From Hyphococcus sp. (GTDB lineage Bacteria; Pseudomonadota; Alphaproteobacteria; Caulobacterales; Parvularculaceae): a DNA stretch of 64,000 bases. The DNA is taken from assembly GCA_021776245.1 (NCBI GenBank), contig JAJFGF010000054.1, positions 62,001 through 126,000 on the forward strand. Reading direction: 5' to 3'. Below are positions 24,544 through 33,322 of this stretch, piece by piece. The notes beneath the pieces are model-generated. The model had not been told where the DNA came from. It was given only the letters and a program-made list of their open reading frames with translations, and did not search any database. Numbering within the stretch: the first letter of the stretch is position 1; every line of letters begins with the position of its first letter. A program made the translations under genes and the position numbers.

Positions 24544-26193
24544 GTGGCGGATGAAAGCAGTAAACCAGACGAGCCGGCCGCAAATGCCGGCGCCGACATT
24601 CCCGAAATTGAGGCGGAAATCGTTGAGGAGGATGCAGCGTCTGCGCATGAAAGCGCCTTTACGGATAGCGAAACAATCGCCAATCCCGCGGACGTCGAGG
24701 CCGAAGCCAAGCCCTCCCCAAAAAGAATGCCGTTTACGCCTGGCGTCATTTTGTTTTTTGCCTTTGCCGCGTTTGCGCTGCTCGTATTTGCAGTGTGGCG
24801 TCTGCAGGGACCGGACAAAACGCCGGTTGCAGAAGCGCAGCAACATGAGGAAGAAGCCCCCCCGATTGATAACGCCCCGAAAGAAACGGATGTTCCTGAA
24901 ATCAACAAAAACGAAGATCCTGCGCATGCGTCTGATTTTGCCGTAAATGTGACCGACGAAGCTGCAGATGATATTGATGCCGCCAATACAGAATCCGCTG
25001 GCGCCGCCCCAATTGGCGCCGGTCGGAGCAAAATTGAAAACAGCCAAATCGCGGAATCAAAAGACACGATGAGTGATCTCGGTGCGATTCCTGATTCTGC
25101 CACTCGAAGCGAGATGTTTTTACCGCCACTGGGATCGGATAAGGCGAAAATAGACGGTAATCATGGGCTGCAACAGACCGCGAAAGACGCCTATAGCGCG
25201 GCTGATCCGACAACCGGCTCAACATTGCCGGAAAATAACGGCGAAGCGGCGCTGCCTTTAACAGATGCGGCGCCAGCATTCGAAGTTGAAGACAGCGAAG
25301 CGAACAGAGCTGCGCAAAACCAATCCGGTGCTGATCAACAGCCTCTTGCGACGGTTGGCCACGATGGCCAAGCGGGCGCATCTGAAAGCAAATTCGCGGC
25401 GGCAGCGGGCCAAACGCCGCCAGCGCCTGGCGGAGTTGAAGAAAACGCGAAATTGCTGAACGACATCGCGGGCCTAAAGCAAAGCTTTGAGGCTGAAAAA
25501 GCGCAGCTGACTATGGCGCTGGAAGATGAACGCCAGCGCAACGCTAATCAGCGTGAAGAAATTGAAGTCTTGCGCCGCGATTTCCAGGCGGCGCTCAATG
25601 CGCGCGACGACCAGGCCAATGCGGAACTCCGGGAATTACGCGAGCGCATCAACAAAATTCGAAATGACGAAATCACGCCCATTGCGCGCCAGATTGCCGG
25701 CGCTGCCGCCCTGAAGTCGCTGGAACGCGCATTTGGCGAAGGGCGCCCGTTTGTCGCTGAACTCGATACATTCGAACAAGCGGCGCCGGGCGCTCCGGCG
25801 GTCGTGATCTTGCGCAAATTTGCCGGCGCCGGCATTGTTCCTATGCGAAATCTCAAAGATCGTTTTGGGGCCGCCGCCAGCAAGGCTCTTGCGGCGGCGC
25901 GAAAAGAACAGGCAAATGGCGTGGCCGCCGCCCTGATCGCTCAAGCGCAAAATATCATTACGATCCGGCCCGCGAAACCACGATCAGGCGCCGCGCCGGG
26001 CGCTGTCATCTCGCGGGCCGAATATGCAGTTGAAAATAACGATCTTGCCGGCGCGCTTGCTGAACTCGAAAATTTGCCGTCAGCTGCCCGTGATGCGATG
26101 ACGCCCTGGATCAGAGATGCGCAAGCGCGCAATGAGGTCGTATCGGCGATGGACGATCTTAACAATCTGGTTTTCGGCGCATTGTCGCAATAG
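24544..26193 (+). CDS. Mitofilin/Mic60-family inner-membrane protein
   Basis: A 549-residue protein, the bacterial relative of Mic60, which shapes mitochondrial cristae; in alphaproteobacteria it is thought to shape intracytoplasmic membranes. An acidic N-terminus is followed by one transmembrane helix (about residues 67-86), a long low-complexity acidic/Ala-rich region (90-290), a coiled coil (about 300-375, with EAEKAQLTMALEDERQRNAN) and a C-terminal mitofilin domain (SLERAFGEGRPFVAELDTFE onward). The start is a GTG at 24544. It lies between hemD and a HemY-type gene (nine bases downstream), the conserved order that links Mic60 to heme synthesis genes in this class. Confidence 0.92.
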   Translation: MADESSKPDEPAANAGADIPEIEAEIVEEDAASAHESAFTDSETIANPADVEAEAKPSPKRMPFTPGVILFFAFAAFALLVFAVWRLQGPDKTPVAEAQQHEEEAPPIDNAPKETDVPEINKNEDPAHASDFAVNVTDEAADDIDAANTESAGAAPIGAGRSKIENSQIAESKDTMSDLGAIPDSATRSEMFLPPLGSDKAKIDGNHGLQQTAKDAYSAADPTTGSTLPENNGEAALPLTDAAPAFEVEDSEANRAAQNQSGADQQPLATVGHDGQAGASESKFAAAAGQTPPAPGGVEENAKLLNDIAGLKQSFEAEKAQLTMALEDERQRNANQREEIEVLRRDFQAALNARDDQANAELRELRERINKIRNDEITPIARQIAGAAALKSLERAFGEGRPFVAELDTFEQAAPGAPAVVILRKFAGAGIVPMRNLKDRFGAAASKALAAARKEQANGVAAALIAQAQNIITIRPAKPRSGAAPGAVISRAEYAVENNDLAGALAELENLPSAARDAMTPWIRDAQARNEVVSAMDDLNNLVFGALSQ

Positions 26194-26202
26194 CAGGACC
26201 CA

Positions 26203-27723
26203 ATGATCCGTATATTGATATTTGTACTAAGCGCAATTTTAATCGTTGGCGCCATATCCCTGTTTGCCAGTCTGGACAGTCACATAACAGGTGAGGTCTT
26301 CGGTTGGAAATTCGACGCTCATCCGGGCTGGATAATTGGCGGGCTTTTCTTTTTGCTGTTTGTCGTCGGTTATCTGACGCATTTCATCAAAAATCTCCTG
26401 GCGATGCCGGCAAAAATAAGGGCTAGCGAGCGCGAAGCGCGCCGCACGCGCGGCGTCGCGGCATTGACGCGCGGCCTTGAAGCGGTCGCTGCCGGCGATG
26501 CGCCAGGTGCAGTTCATCATGCGAAAATTGCCCGCAATCATCTCGACGATGTCGCCCTGACGCGATTGTTGACGGCGCAGGCGGCGCAAATCAGCGGCGA
26601 CGAAACGACTGCGCGCGATAGTTTTTCAGGCATGCTCGAGGCGCCGGAAACCGAGTTTCTCGGTTTAAAAGGACTATTTCTTCAAGCGATGAAGGCTGGG
26701 GATCAGAAGGCGGCGCAAGGCTTTGCCGAACGTGCATTTCGTTTGCGACCGAACGCACGCTGGGCGTTCGATTCTGTGTTCGACCTTGGGCTTGATCGCG
26801 GCGCCTGGCGGGAAACGCGCGAGGCTGTCGCGCAGGCGCGTCGCAATAATGTTCTCCCTGCTGAAAATGCCGATCGCGCCACAGCCGCCCTGTTGACTGC
26901 GGACGCTTATGCCGCCTCATTGAGCGGCGATCAGAAAAATGCGCTGGAAGAAGCAAAAGCTGCGCTGAAGCTTGCGCCGGGGTTTACGCCGGCGGCGTTG
27001 CTTGCCGCCCGGCTGTTTGCGGAGAATGGAAAACCCGGCAAAGCCGCCAAGACAATAGAGGCGGCGTTTTCTGTTGCGCCGCATCCCGCTCTCATCAAGG
27101 CTTATGATGTTCTCTATGCCGATGAAGCCGTCGAAAAGCGGGCCGATCTTTTGCGTAAGCTTTCAGATAAGAACAGCGCGTCCCGCGAAGCGATCCTACT
27201 GAAAGCGCGCGCTGATAATCTGACCGGCGATTGGGCCGGTGCGATATCGGCTCTGGAACCGCTGCTGGCGCAAGCGCCGACGGCAGCCGAATTTTCGTTG
27301 ATTGCTGACGCTGTTGCGGGGCGAGAGGGTGTTGATGCGGCGCGGGTTTGGCTGGAGCGCGCTGCAAATGCGCCGCGCGATCCGCGGCCCGGCGCTGACG
27401 GCGAATTTCATTTTACGCGTGAAGGGTGGGCGCAAATGGTGCGGGAATATATGCAGCATCAACGTCTTGCACCGCCGCCATTGGAAGAAATCTCGCTCGG
27501 CATGTCCGCGGACGAAATAAAATTGCTGATAGCGCCGCCAATTGTTGATGCTGGGCCCGACGAAGAGCCAGCGCCGGTCGATGCGCCGTCAATTCCACAA
27601 GTTGAACCGGCAACAAACCCTGGCGACGACGCGCCTGTCGCTGCCGCCGAAGACGACGACGACCATATCCACAATGACGAAGAGGCCGAACGCGCTGCGG
27701 CCGCCGCTCGAATTGTGTCATAG
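26203..27723 (+). CDS. HemY N-terminal domain / TPR membrane protein
   Basis: A 506-residue protein with two N-terminal transmembrane helices (about residues 3-22 and 42-65), a basic stretch (KIRASEREARRTRG), and then TPR-like repeats through most of the rest (for example AKIARNHLDDVALTRLLTAQ, ALEEAKAALKLAPGFTPAAL). An acidic, proline-rich tail ends in a run of Asp and Glu. HemY in this sense is not protoporphyrinogen oxidase but a conserved membrane protein of unknown function encoded with hemC/hemD. It is last in the four-gene operon and its stop lies three bases from the convergent acyl-CoA synthetase gene. Confidence 0.92.
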   Translation: MIRILIFVLSAILIVGAISLFASLDSHITGEVFGWKFDAHPGWIIGGLFFLLFVVGYLTHFIKNLLAMPAKIRASEREARRTRGVAALTRGLEAVAAGDAPGAVHHAKIARNHLDDVALTRLLTAQAAQISGDETTARDSFSGMLEAPETEFLGLKGLFLQAMKAGDQKAAQGFAERAFRLRPNARWAFDSVFDLGLDRGAWRETREAVAQARRNNVLPAENADRATAALLTADAYAASLSGDQKNALEEAKAALKLAPGFTPAALLAARLFAENGKPGKAAKTIEAAFSVAPHPALIKAYDVLYADEAVEKRADLLRKLSDKNSASREAILLKARADNLTGDWAGAISALEPLLAQAPTAAEFSLIADAVAGREGVDAARVWLERAANAPRDPRPGADGEFHFTREGWAQMVREYMQHQRLAPPPLEEISLGMSADEIKLLIAPPIVDAGPDEEPAPVDAPSIPQVEPATNPGDDAPVAAAEDDDDHIHNDEEAERAAAAARIVS

Positions 27724-27725
27724 GG

Positions 27726-29480
27726 CTATTCAGCGGCGTTTTTGATTTCTTCACCGTCGTCATTTGCGGCGACTGACTGCGTTTTTTCAGGGTTGGCGAT
27801 TTCGTTCGCCGCTGTTTCTTTTGCTACTTTTTCCGCGCGCTTGCGCGCGGCTTTTTCTTCGGCCGCACGTCTTTTAAGTTCTTGTTTAGTCGGTTCCGCC
27901 GCCGGTTCAGCAGGTTGCGCCGCTGCAATCAAGGCTTCCTCGGCGATGGTTTTAATCGTCAAAAAGTCGATCTTTCCGGTGCCGAGAACCGGCACTTCGT
28001 CGACTTCAATAATTTTTTTCGGCACGGAGATTTCAGGAACCCCATGTGATTGCGCCCAGGCAAGCAAGAGGCTTCGCGACGCGTCCTTACGGTCTGTCAC
28101 CAGAATAATCTGTTCGCCTTTTTTGGGATCGGGGAGAATTGCAGCGGCGTGAAGATTATCCGGCCAAACTGCCGAGGCGCAGTTTTCAACCACCGCAAGG
28201 GAAACCATTTCGCCGCCAATTTTCGCAAAGCGTTTTAAACGCCCGCGGATCGACACATAGCCTTCATCGTCGATAAAGACGATGTCGCCTGTATCATGCC
28301 AGCCATCTGTCAGCGGCAAAATCACACCGGGATTTTCCGGTGAAAGATAACCCTTCATCACATTAAGGCCGCGAACATGAAGCCGTCCCGCATTTTCGAG
28401 GCCCTCGACAGGGTCGAGACGCGCTTCGATCCCGGGAAGCAACTGGCCGACCGTGCCTGAGCGAATATCACCGGGCTGATTGGCGGCGAGGACCGGCGAG
28501 CCTTCAGTGACGCCGTAGCCTTCGAGCACTTCAAAACCAAAGCGTTTTTCCGCGGCCTGGCGGGTTTCGTCACGCACGCGCTCCGCGCCGCAAACGGCGA
28601 TGCGCAAAGATGACATGCCGCCATCATCGCTGGCGCGCATATATTGAGAGAGAAATGTGTCAGTTGCGAAAAGAACCGTCGATCCCGTTTCAAAAATTCG
28701 CTTTGGGATGATTTTCGTTTGCAAGGGCGATGGATGAAACACAACCGGGTGACCGTTAAGGATCGGCCACAGCGCGCCTGCTGTCAGGCCGTAACAGTGA
28801 AAGGTCGGCAAAGGATTGAAAAATTTATCCGATGGTTCAAGCACCACATGCGCAGAAATTTGTTCTATATTCGCGACGATGTTGCGATGTGACAGAACAA
28901 CGCCTTTGGGCGCGCCTTCGGTGCCTGAGGTAAATAGAATAACGCCGGGCTCTTCCGGGTCAGAGTTTGCGGAAAACAAAACCGGCAGGATCGGACCGAT
29001 GATCGCAAGCGCTTTATCGCGCGGCTGCACCTGGGTTTTGACGTCTTCAAGGTAAACAATATCAACGGCTTCAGATAATTCACCGATCAGTTTTTCGAGA
29101 TTGGCCAGCTCAACAAATTTCTTTGCCGTAACAATGCGGCGAACTTGCGCTGCTTTGCACGCTGCCAGGAGGTTTTTCGATCCTGAGGTGAAATTGAGCA
29201 TTGCGGGCACGCGGCCACGCGACAAAAGAGCGAAAAGCGAAATAATGGCGCCTGCCCCGGTGGGCAGCAGGATGCCGACACGTTCTTTTTTTTCGGTCAT
29301 GCGCCCAATTGCGCCGCCGAGGGCGAAGGAGGCCCGGGTGATATCCTGGAAGGTAAAGTCCTTTCCATCGCCGTCGGTGACCGCAACGGTTTTGGCGCCG
29401 TTTTTTCGTGCGCTTTCAAGATAAGCCTGGAAAATTGCGCGCCTTGACCGGCGCTCAATACGTTTAATCGGATCGCCCAT
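27726..29480 (-). CDS. Acyl-CoA/acyl-ACP synthetase (Aas C-terminal-like AMP-forming ligase)
   Basis: A 584-residue ANL-superfamily enzyme that activates a fatty acid via acyl-AMP. Motifs: VILFTSGTEGAPKGVVLSH (P-loop), PTFHCYGLTAGALWPI, GYGVTEGSPVLAANQ, DGWHDTGDIVFIDDEGY, RLKRFAKIGGEMVS and the adenylation Lys in PVLGTGKIDF. The HCYGLT motif and phosphate context fit the ligase half of E. coli Aas (2-acyl-GPE acyltransferase/acyl-ACP synthetase). The acyltransferase half is absent, but a PlsC-like gene occurs nine kilobases further on. Residues 515-584 form an unusual Lys/Arg/Glu/Ala-rich tail, probably helical and without a known role. Confidence 0.88.
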   Translation of the reverse strand: MGDPIKRIERRSRRAIFQAYLESARKNGAKTVAVTDGDGKDFTFQDITRASFALGGAIGRMTEKKERVGILLPTGAGAIISLFALLSRGRVPAMLNFTSGSKNLLAACKAAQVRRIVTAKKFVELANLEKLIGELSEAVDIVYLEDVKTQVQPRDKALAIIGPILPVLFSANSDPEEPGVILFTSGTEGAPKGVVLSHRNIVANIEQISAHVVLEPSDKFFNPLPTFHCYGLTAGALWPILNGHPVVFHPSPLQTKIIPKRIFETGSTVLFATDTFLSQYMRASDDGGMSSLRIAVCGAERVRDETRQAAEKRFGFEVLEGYGVTEGSPVLAANQPGDIRSGTVGQLLPGIEARLDPVEGLENAGRLHVRGLNVMKGYLSPENPGVILPLTDGWHDTGDIVFIDDEGYVSIRGRLKRFAKIGGEMVSLAVVENCASAVWPDNLHAAAILPDPKKGEQIILVTDRKDASRSLLLAWAQSHGVPEISVPKKIIEVDEVPVLGTGKIDFLTIKTIAEEALIAAAQPAEPAAEPTKQELKRRAAEEKAARKRAEKVAKETAANEIANPEKTQSVAANDDGEEIKNAAE

Positions 29481-29571
29481 GATCTGCCTTCTGTCCCTGC
29501 ACCCCCGGTTATTTTAGGGTAAAGGGACCGGTTTTAACAGGCTGCGCCTCGCGCTTTGAGAAAATGGCTAT

Positions 29572-30267
29572 TTAACCGGCGCCGTCAATTTCCGCAGCAA
29601 TCATGCGGGCTGCAGCGGCGGGATCCGGCGCGTTGATGATCGGGCGTCCCACAACTAGGAAATCCGCGCCTGCGTGAATGGCGTCAGCTGGCGTGACGAT
29701 CCTTTTTTGGTCATCGGCGTTCGCGCCAGCGGGGCGCACGCCTGGCGTTACGATCTCCAGGGCATCGCCAAATCGAGCCTTGATGGCGGCCGCTTCCCGG
29801 GCAGAGGCGACAACGCCGTCGGCGCCCGCCTCCGCGGCAAATTCCGCGCGTTTTAAAACCAGATCGGCAAGCGGCGTTGTAATGCCTGTTCGTGTGAGCG
29901 CCGTCTGATCGAGGCTGGTCAAGACGGTGACGGCGAGTATTTTTAATCGCGGATTATCGCCACGTCCGGCGACGGCGCCTTTCAAAACATCAGGTTCTGC
30001 ATGAACCGTCAAAAAGTCGCCGCCAAGGCGGCAGGCGCTTTTGACGCCGCGCTCCACGGTGGCGCCGATATCGTGAAATTTAAAATCGAGAAATATTTTT
30101 TTTCCAGCGGTGCCAAGTCGTGCAGCAAGATCGATCCCGCCGATGGAAAGCAGCTGATATCCAATCTTGTAAAAGACGCCGTCATTACCGAGCGAGTCGA
30201 TAATTTTTTCCGCGTCCGCGACGGCAGGCAGGTCGAGCGCAATAATCAATTTATCGGCGGCGGTCAT
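29572..30267 (-). CDS. pyrF: Orotidine 5'-phosphate decarboxylase
   Basis: Decarboxylates OMP to UMP in pyrimidine synthesis. The 231-residue TIM barrel shows IIALDLPAVADAEKI, the catalytic Lys-Asp array FLDFKFHDIGATVERGV, ILAVTVLTSLDQTAL, VVASAREAAAIK, IVTPGVRPAGANADDQKRIV and the phosphate-binding FLVVGRPIINAPDP. Its ATG overlaps the nth stop by four bases, so the two are translationally coupled, which is not a widely conserved pairing. Confidence 0.97.
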   Translation of the reverse strand: MTAADKLIIALDLPAVADAEKIIDSLGNDGVFYKIGYQLLSIGGIDLAARLGTAGKKIFLDFKFHDIGATVERGVKSACRLGGDFLTVHAEPDVLKGAVAGRGDNPRLKILAVTVLTSLDQTALTRTGITTPLADLVLKRAEFAAEAGADGVVASAREAAAIKARFGDALEIVTPGVRPAGANADDQKRIVTPADAIHAGADFLVVGRPIINAPDPAAAARMIAAEIDGAG

Positions 30268-31040
30268 TTTTTACCTTTGGCCTTTTTCCTTGCAGGCTTT
30301 GCCGATGAGCGAAGCGCTGGTTTTGACCGCATGCGTTTAGCGCTTTTCTTGCCGGCAGTCTTGACTTTTTTCTTTGCAGCTCTTTTTTCGCCGGGCGGCG
30401 GCGACTTATCCTTGAACTGGCAAATATCGGCAATTTCGCAGCGCCAGCATTCCGGCGTGCGTGCTTTGCAGACATATCGCCCATGCAGAATCAGCCAGTG
30501 ATGCGCATGTTGGATGAATTGCCGGGGCGTAATTTTTTCGAGCCCCAATTCCACTGCAAGGGTCGTATTGCCAGGCGCGAGGCCCGTTCTGTTCGATACG
30601 CGAAAAATATGCGTATCGACAGCGATTGTCGGTTGGCCGAAGGCGACATTGCAAACCACATTAGCGGTTTTGCGCCCGACGCCGGGAAGCTTTTCGAGGC
30701 TCTCTCGGTTTTCCGGCACTTTGCCGTCGAAATCGTCGATCAGCATTTGCGATAAGGCGATAACGTTCTTGGCTTTGTTACGCCAAAGTCCAATTGTCTT
30801 GATGAGTTCGCCCAATTTCTTTTCGCCAAGCGCAACCATTTTTTGCGGCGTATCGGCGATGGGAAAGAGGTTTGCCGTCGCCTTGTTGACGCCGACATCG
30901 GTCGCCTGGGCGGAAAGCGCGACAGCGACGACGAGGGTGTAAGGATCCTTGTAGGATAATTCGGTGCTTGGCGCCGGGTTGACGGCCGCGAGTTTTTGGT
31001 AAAGGAGCGCGGCTTCCTCTTTTTTTAATTTGCGCGGCAT
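30264..31040 (-). CDS. nth: Endonuclease III with basic C-terminal tail
   Basis: A base-excision-repair glycosylase/AP lyase that removes oxidised pyrimidines. The helix-hairpin-helix motif is LEKLPGVGRKTANVV with the catalytic Lys, the catalytic Asp follows in TIAVDTHIFRVSNR, and the [4Fe-4S] ligands are Cys-x6-Cys-x2-Cys-x5-Cys (CKARTPECWRCEIADIC). I start at ATG 31040 (258 residues; GGAG six bases upstream); an adjacent ATG at 31043 is the alternative, while a far upstream start adds an unconserved leader. The C-terminal 45 residues are Lys/Ala/Arg-rich, beyond the family's usual end, and could bind DNA. Confidence 0.96.
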   Translation of the reverse strand: MPRKLKKEEAALLYQKLAAVNPAPSTELSYKDPYTLVVAVALSAQATDVGVNKATANLFPIADTPQKMVALGEKKLGELIKTIGLWRNKAKNVIALSQMLIDDFDGKVPENRESLEKLPGVGRKTANVVCNVAFGQPTIAVDTHIFRVSNRTGLAPGNTTLAVELGLEKITPRQFIQHAHHWLILHGRYVCKARTPECWRCEIADICQFKDKSPPPGEKRAAKKKVKTAGKKSAKRMRSKPALRSSAKPARKKAKGKK

Positions 31041-31265
31041 CATTGTCTCCGGCCGAGTAGCTTGCGCGGACTTTAGCGTGATCGCATGGCAGGTAAAGCA
31101 CGCCCGTGACGGCCTGGTGAAGTGTTGGCTGTTGCCTTGATCGCCTATGCGCGGCATTCTTCTGCGCCGGTCGTCAGGCGGCCTTGCCTGACTTTTCGGT
31201 TAAGCCTTGGATTGGTTTTGCCGTTGGGCTAAAGCAGCGGACAGCATCGCAGCGGATTTCATTGT

Positions 31266-31841
31266 ATGGGCTTGTTTTATCTGATCATAATTGCAGCGTT
31301 GATCGTGATGGGCGTTGTCTACTGGCGCTGGCAGGAGAAAATAAAAGCCGAAGTCGCTGAAGGATCAGCCATCGAATGGGCGCATTTTCAAAAAAATGAA
31401 CCGGAGTTTCTCGAAGGCGTCAGCGAGAAGCGATTTCGTGAGCTTTACGCCCGCGTGCATACGCCTCGTTTTCCTGGTTATGCACTGGCGACTGTCGCAA
31501 CCTTTTTTGTTTCTCTGCCTGTGACGTTCGCGGCGCTTTCGGCGTTGCTCATCGGCCTGCAAGCTTTTGGCGCCATTCCCGAGCCAGTTGAGGTCGTCGA
31601 GCAGATGTCGCTTGAAGGCGGAGAGATCAAGATATTGGGCAAGACAATTGACGAAAAGAGCCGATATGAAATGGCGTTATATTATGTCGGCGATATTGCG
31701 GGGTTTTATTATTTTTTCGGCGTTTTGGCCGTCTGGCTTTTGATTGTGGCGTTTTATATGCGCCGATATCATGCGCGCCGTCCCGGTTATTTGCGAGATG
31801 AGATTATCCGGTCACGCGATGCTTCACAGGAAAGTGTTTGA
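31266..31841 (+). CDS. Conserved membrane protein of unknown function
   Basis: A 191-residue protein with an N-terminal helix (residues 3-20), a polar cytoplasmic stretch of about 45 residues, a helix at about 73-98 (ALATVATFFVSLPVTFAALS and on), an acidic loop (VEVVEQMSLEGGEIKILGKT) and a last helix around 148-168 (YYFFGVLAVWLLIVAFYMRR). I cannot name its family; as I recall such proteins accompany gloA in alphaproteobacteria. Its TGA overlaps the gloA ATG by one base (TGATG), which shows translational coupling to glyoxalase I, but no functional link can be deduced. Confidence 0.75.
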   Translation: MGLFYLIIIAALIVMGVVYWRWQEKIKAEVAEGSAIEWAHFQKNEPEFLEGVSEKRFRELYARVHTPRFPGYALATVATFFVSLPVTFAALSALLIGLQAFGAIPEPVEVVEQMSLEGGEIKILGKTIDEKSRYEMALYYVGDIAGFYYFFGVLAVWLLIVAFYMRRYHARRPGYLRDEIIRSRDASQESV

Positions 31842-32281
31842 TGCAATATCTTCATACGATGGTGCGGGTTCGAAACCTTGATGAGTCGCTGGATTTTTAT
31901 TGCAACAAGCTGGGTCTTTGCGAAATCAATCGATATGACAACAAAGAAGGCCGCTTTACGCTGGTGTTTCTTGCGGCGCCTGATGATGTCGAACGCTCAA
32001 AAATGGAAAACGCGCCGTTTATTGAGCTTACCCATAATTGGGATCAGGAAGAATATTCCGGCGGCCGCAATTTTGGCCATCTCGCCTACCGGGTCGATGA
32101 TATCTACGCCTTATGTGCGCGCTTAATGGGGGCTGGCGTTGTCATTAATCGCCCTCCGCGCGACGGCCACATGGCGTTTGTCCGCTCACCCGACGGAATT
32201 TCGATTGAGCTGCTGCAAAAGGGCGAATCCTTGCCGCCTGCTGAACCCTGGGCGGGGATGGAAAACACCGGTTCATGGTGA
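31841..32281 (+). CDS. gloA: Lactoylglutathione lyase (glyoxalase I)
   Basis: Converts the methylglyoxal-glutathione hemithioacetal to S-lactoylglutathione. The 146-residue VOC protein shows MQYLHTMVRVRNLDESLDFY with the first metal His, a Glu in FIELTHNWD, the second His in FGHLAYRVDDIYA and the catalytic Glu in GISIELLQKGE, giving the His-Glu-His-Glu metal site. GYSGG-type EEYSGGRNFGHLA is typical. Translation is coupled to the preceding membrane protein; the start is the ATG inside TTGATG. Confidence 0.95.
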   Translation: MQYLHTMVRVRNLDESLDFYCNKLGLCEINRYDNKEGRFTLVFLAAPDDVERSKMENAPFIELTHNWDQEEYSGGRNFGHLAYRVDDIYALCARLMGAGVVINRPPRDGHMAFVRSPDGISIELLQKGESLPPAEPWAGMENTGSW

Positions 32282-32323
32282 CGCCGCATTTGGTTATCGC
32301 TTCTTTAACGCAAGCTGTAAGAT

Positions 32324-32336
32324 AAACGAATCGTTT
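32324..32336 (+). promoter_or_regulatory. Palindrome before the ABC exporter operon
   Basis: AAACGA-A-TCGTTT is a perfect 13-base dyad ending 17 bases before the exporter start. It could be an operator; no binding protein can be named. Confidence 0.3.
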
Positions 32337-32353
32337 CGTCGCAGGGCAGATTA

Positions 32354-33322
32354 ATGCCGGAAAAAGCCGTATCCTTAGATAGCGTCACGAAACGATACGG
32401 GGCCTTTACGGCTGTCGATAATCTTTCATTTGATGTGGCGAAGGGCGAAATCTACGGCTTTCTTGGACCGAATGGCGCCGGCAAAACGACGACCCTTAGA
32501 ATGATGCTTGATATCATTCAGCCGAGCGCAGGCGCGGTCACGGTTCTCGGATCCAGTTCCGCGATCGCTGTCAGACGACGGATTGGGTACCTGCCCGAAG
32601 AGCGCGGCCTTTATCGAAAAATGAAGGCCGTCGATTCAATTGCCTATTTTTCTCAGCTGCGCGGTCTGCCGCGTGCGGCGGCAAAGGCCCGCGCCTATCA
32701 ATTGCTTGAGCAATTCGGTCTCGAAAAGTTCGCGAAATCGAAAAACGAAGCGCTGTCGAAAGGCATGGCGCAAAAAGTCCAGCTATTGGCGACCATTGCC
32801 CATGAGCCGGAACTACTGATCCTTGATGAACCTTTTTCCGGGCTTGACCCGATCAACCAGCAGACGCTCGAAGACCTCATCCGGGAACAGCGGCGCAATG
32901 GACGCACGATTATTTTTTCGACCCATGTGATGCAGCATGCTGAGCGCCTATGCGACCGGTTTTTGATCATTGCCGATGGAAAAAAACGCTTTGAAGGAAC
33001 GCTGGCGCAGGCGCGCGAGAATTTTGCGCGCCGCATTCATGTGCGGACAAAGACGCATGCTGCCGCACTTGAAAAAATGCCCGGCGTTGTCGCGCTGCGC
33101 GTTGAAAATAATCCATCAACCGGCGGAGAGAGTTCGTTTGAGATAGAACTTGCGAACGAGGCTGATCCGCAGGCGTTTTTGAAAGAAGCAGTGAATGCGG
33201 GCGTTGAATTGTCTCGTTTCGAGCAAGCGGGCGCCAATTTGCATGATATTTTTGTCGCACTTGCGGGAGACGCCGCAGCGCCCTCGGAAACTTCGCCGCC
33301 GGCGCTGGAGGCTGCGGAATGA
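32354..33322 (+). CDS. ABC exporter ATP-binding protein (NatA-like, with DUF4162 C-terminus)
   Basis: A 322-residue ATPase subunit. Walker A is FLGPNGAGKTTTLRMM, the signature motif is degenerate (LSKGMAQKVQLLATIA in place of LSGGQ), Walker B is LLILDEPFSGLDPIN, and the switch His is in TIIFSTHVMQHAERL. The C-terminal 90 residues are the DUF4162-type domain found in NatA-like ATPases. It overlaps by four bases the next gene, a NatB-like permease, and the two form an efflux ABC system, perhaps for Na+ or a drug; substrate unknown. Starts ten bases from an AGGGCAG ribosome site. Confidence 0.93.
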   Translation: MPEKAVSLDSVTKRYGAFTAVDNLSFDVAKGEIYGFLGPNGAGKTTTLRMMLDIIQPSAGAVTVLGSSSAIAVRRRIGYLPEERGLYRKMKAVDSIAYFSQLRGLPRAAAKARAYQLLEQFGLEKFAKSKNEALSKGMAQKVQLLATIAHEPELLILDEPFSGLDPINQQTLEDLIREQRRNGRTIIFSTHVMQHAERLCDRFLIIADGKKRFEGTLAQARENFARRIHVRTKTHAAALEKMPGVVALRVENNPSTGGESSFEIELANEADPQAFLKEAVNAGVELSRFEQAGANLHDIFVALAGDAAAPSETSPPALEAAE

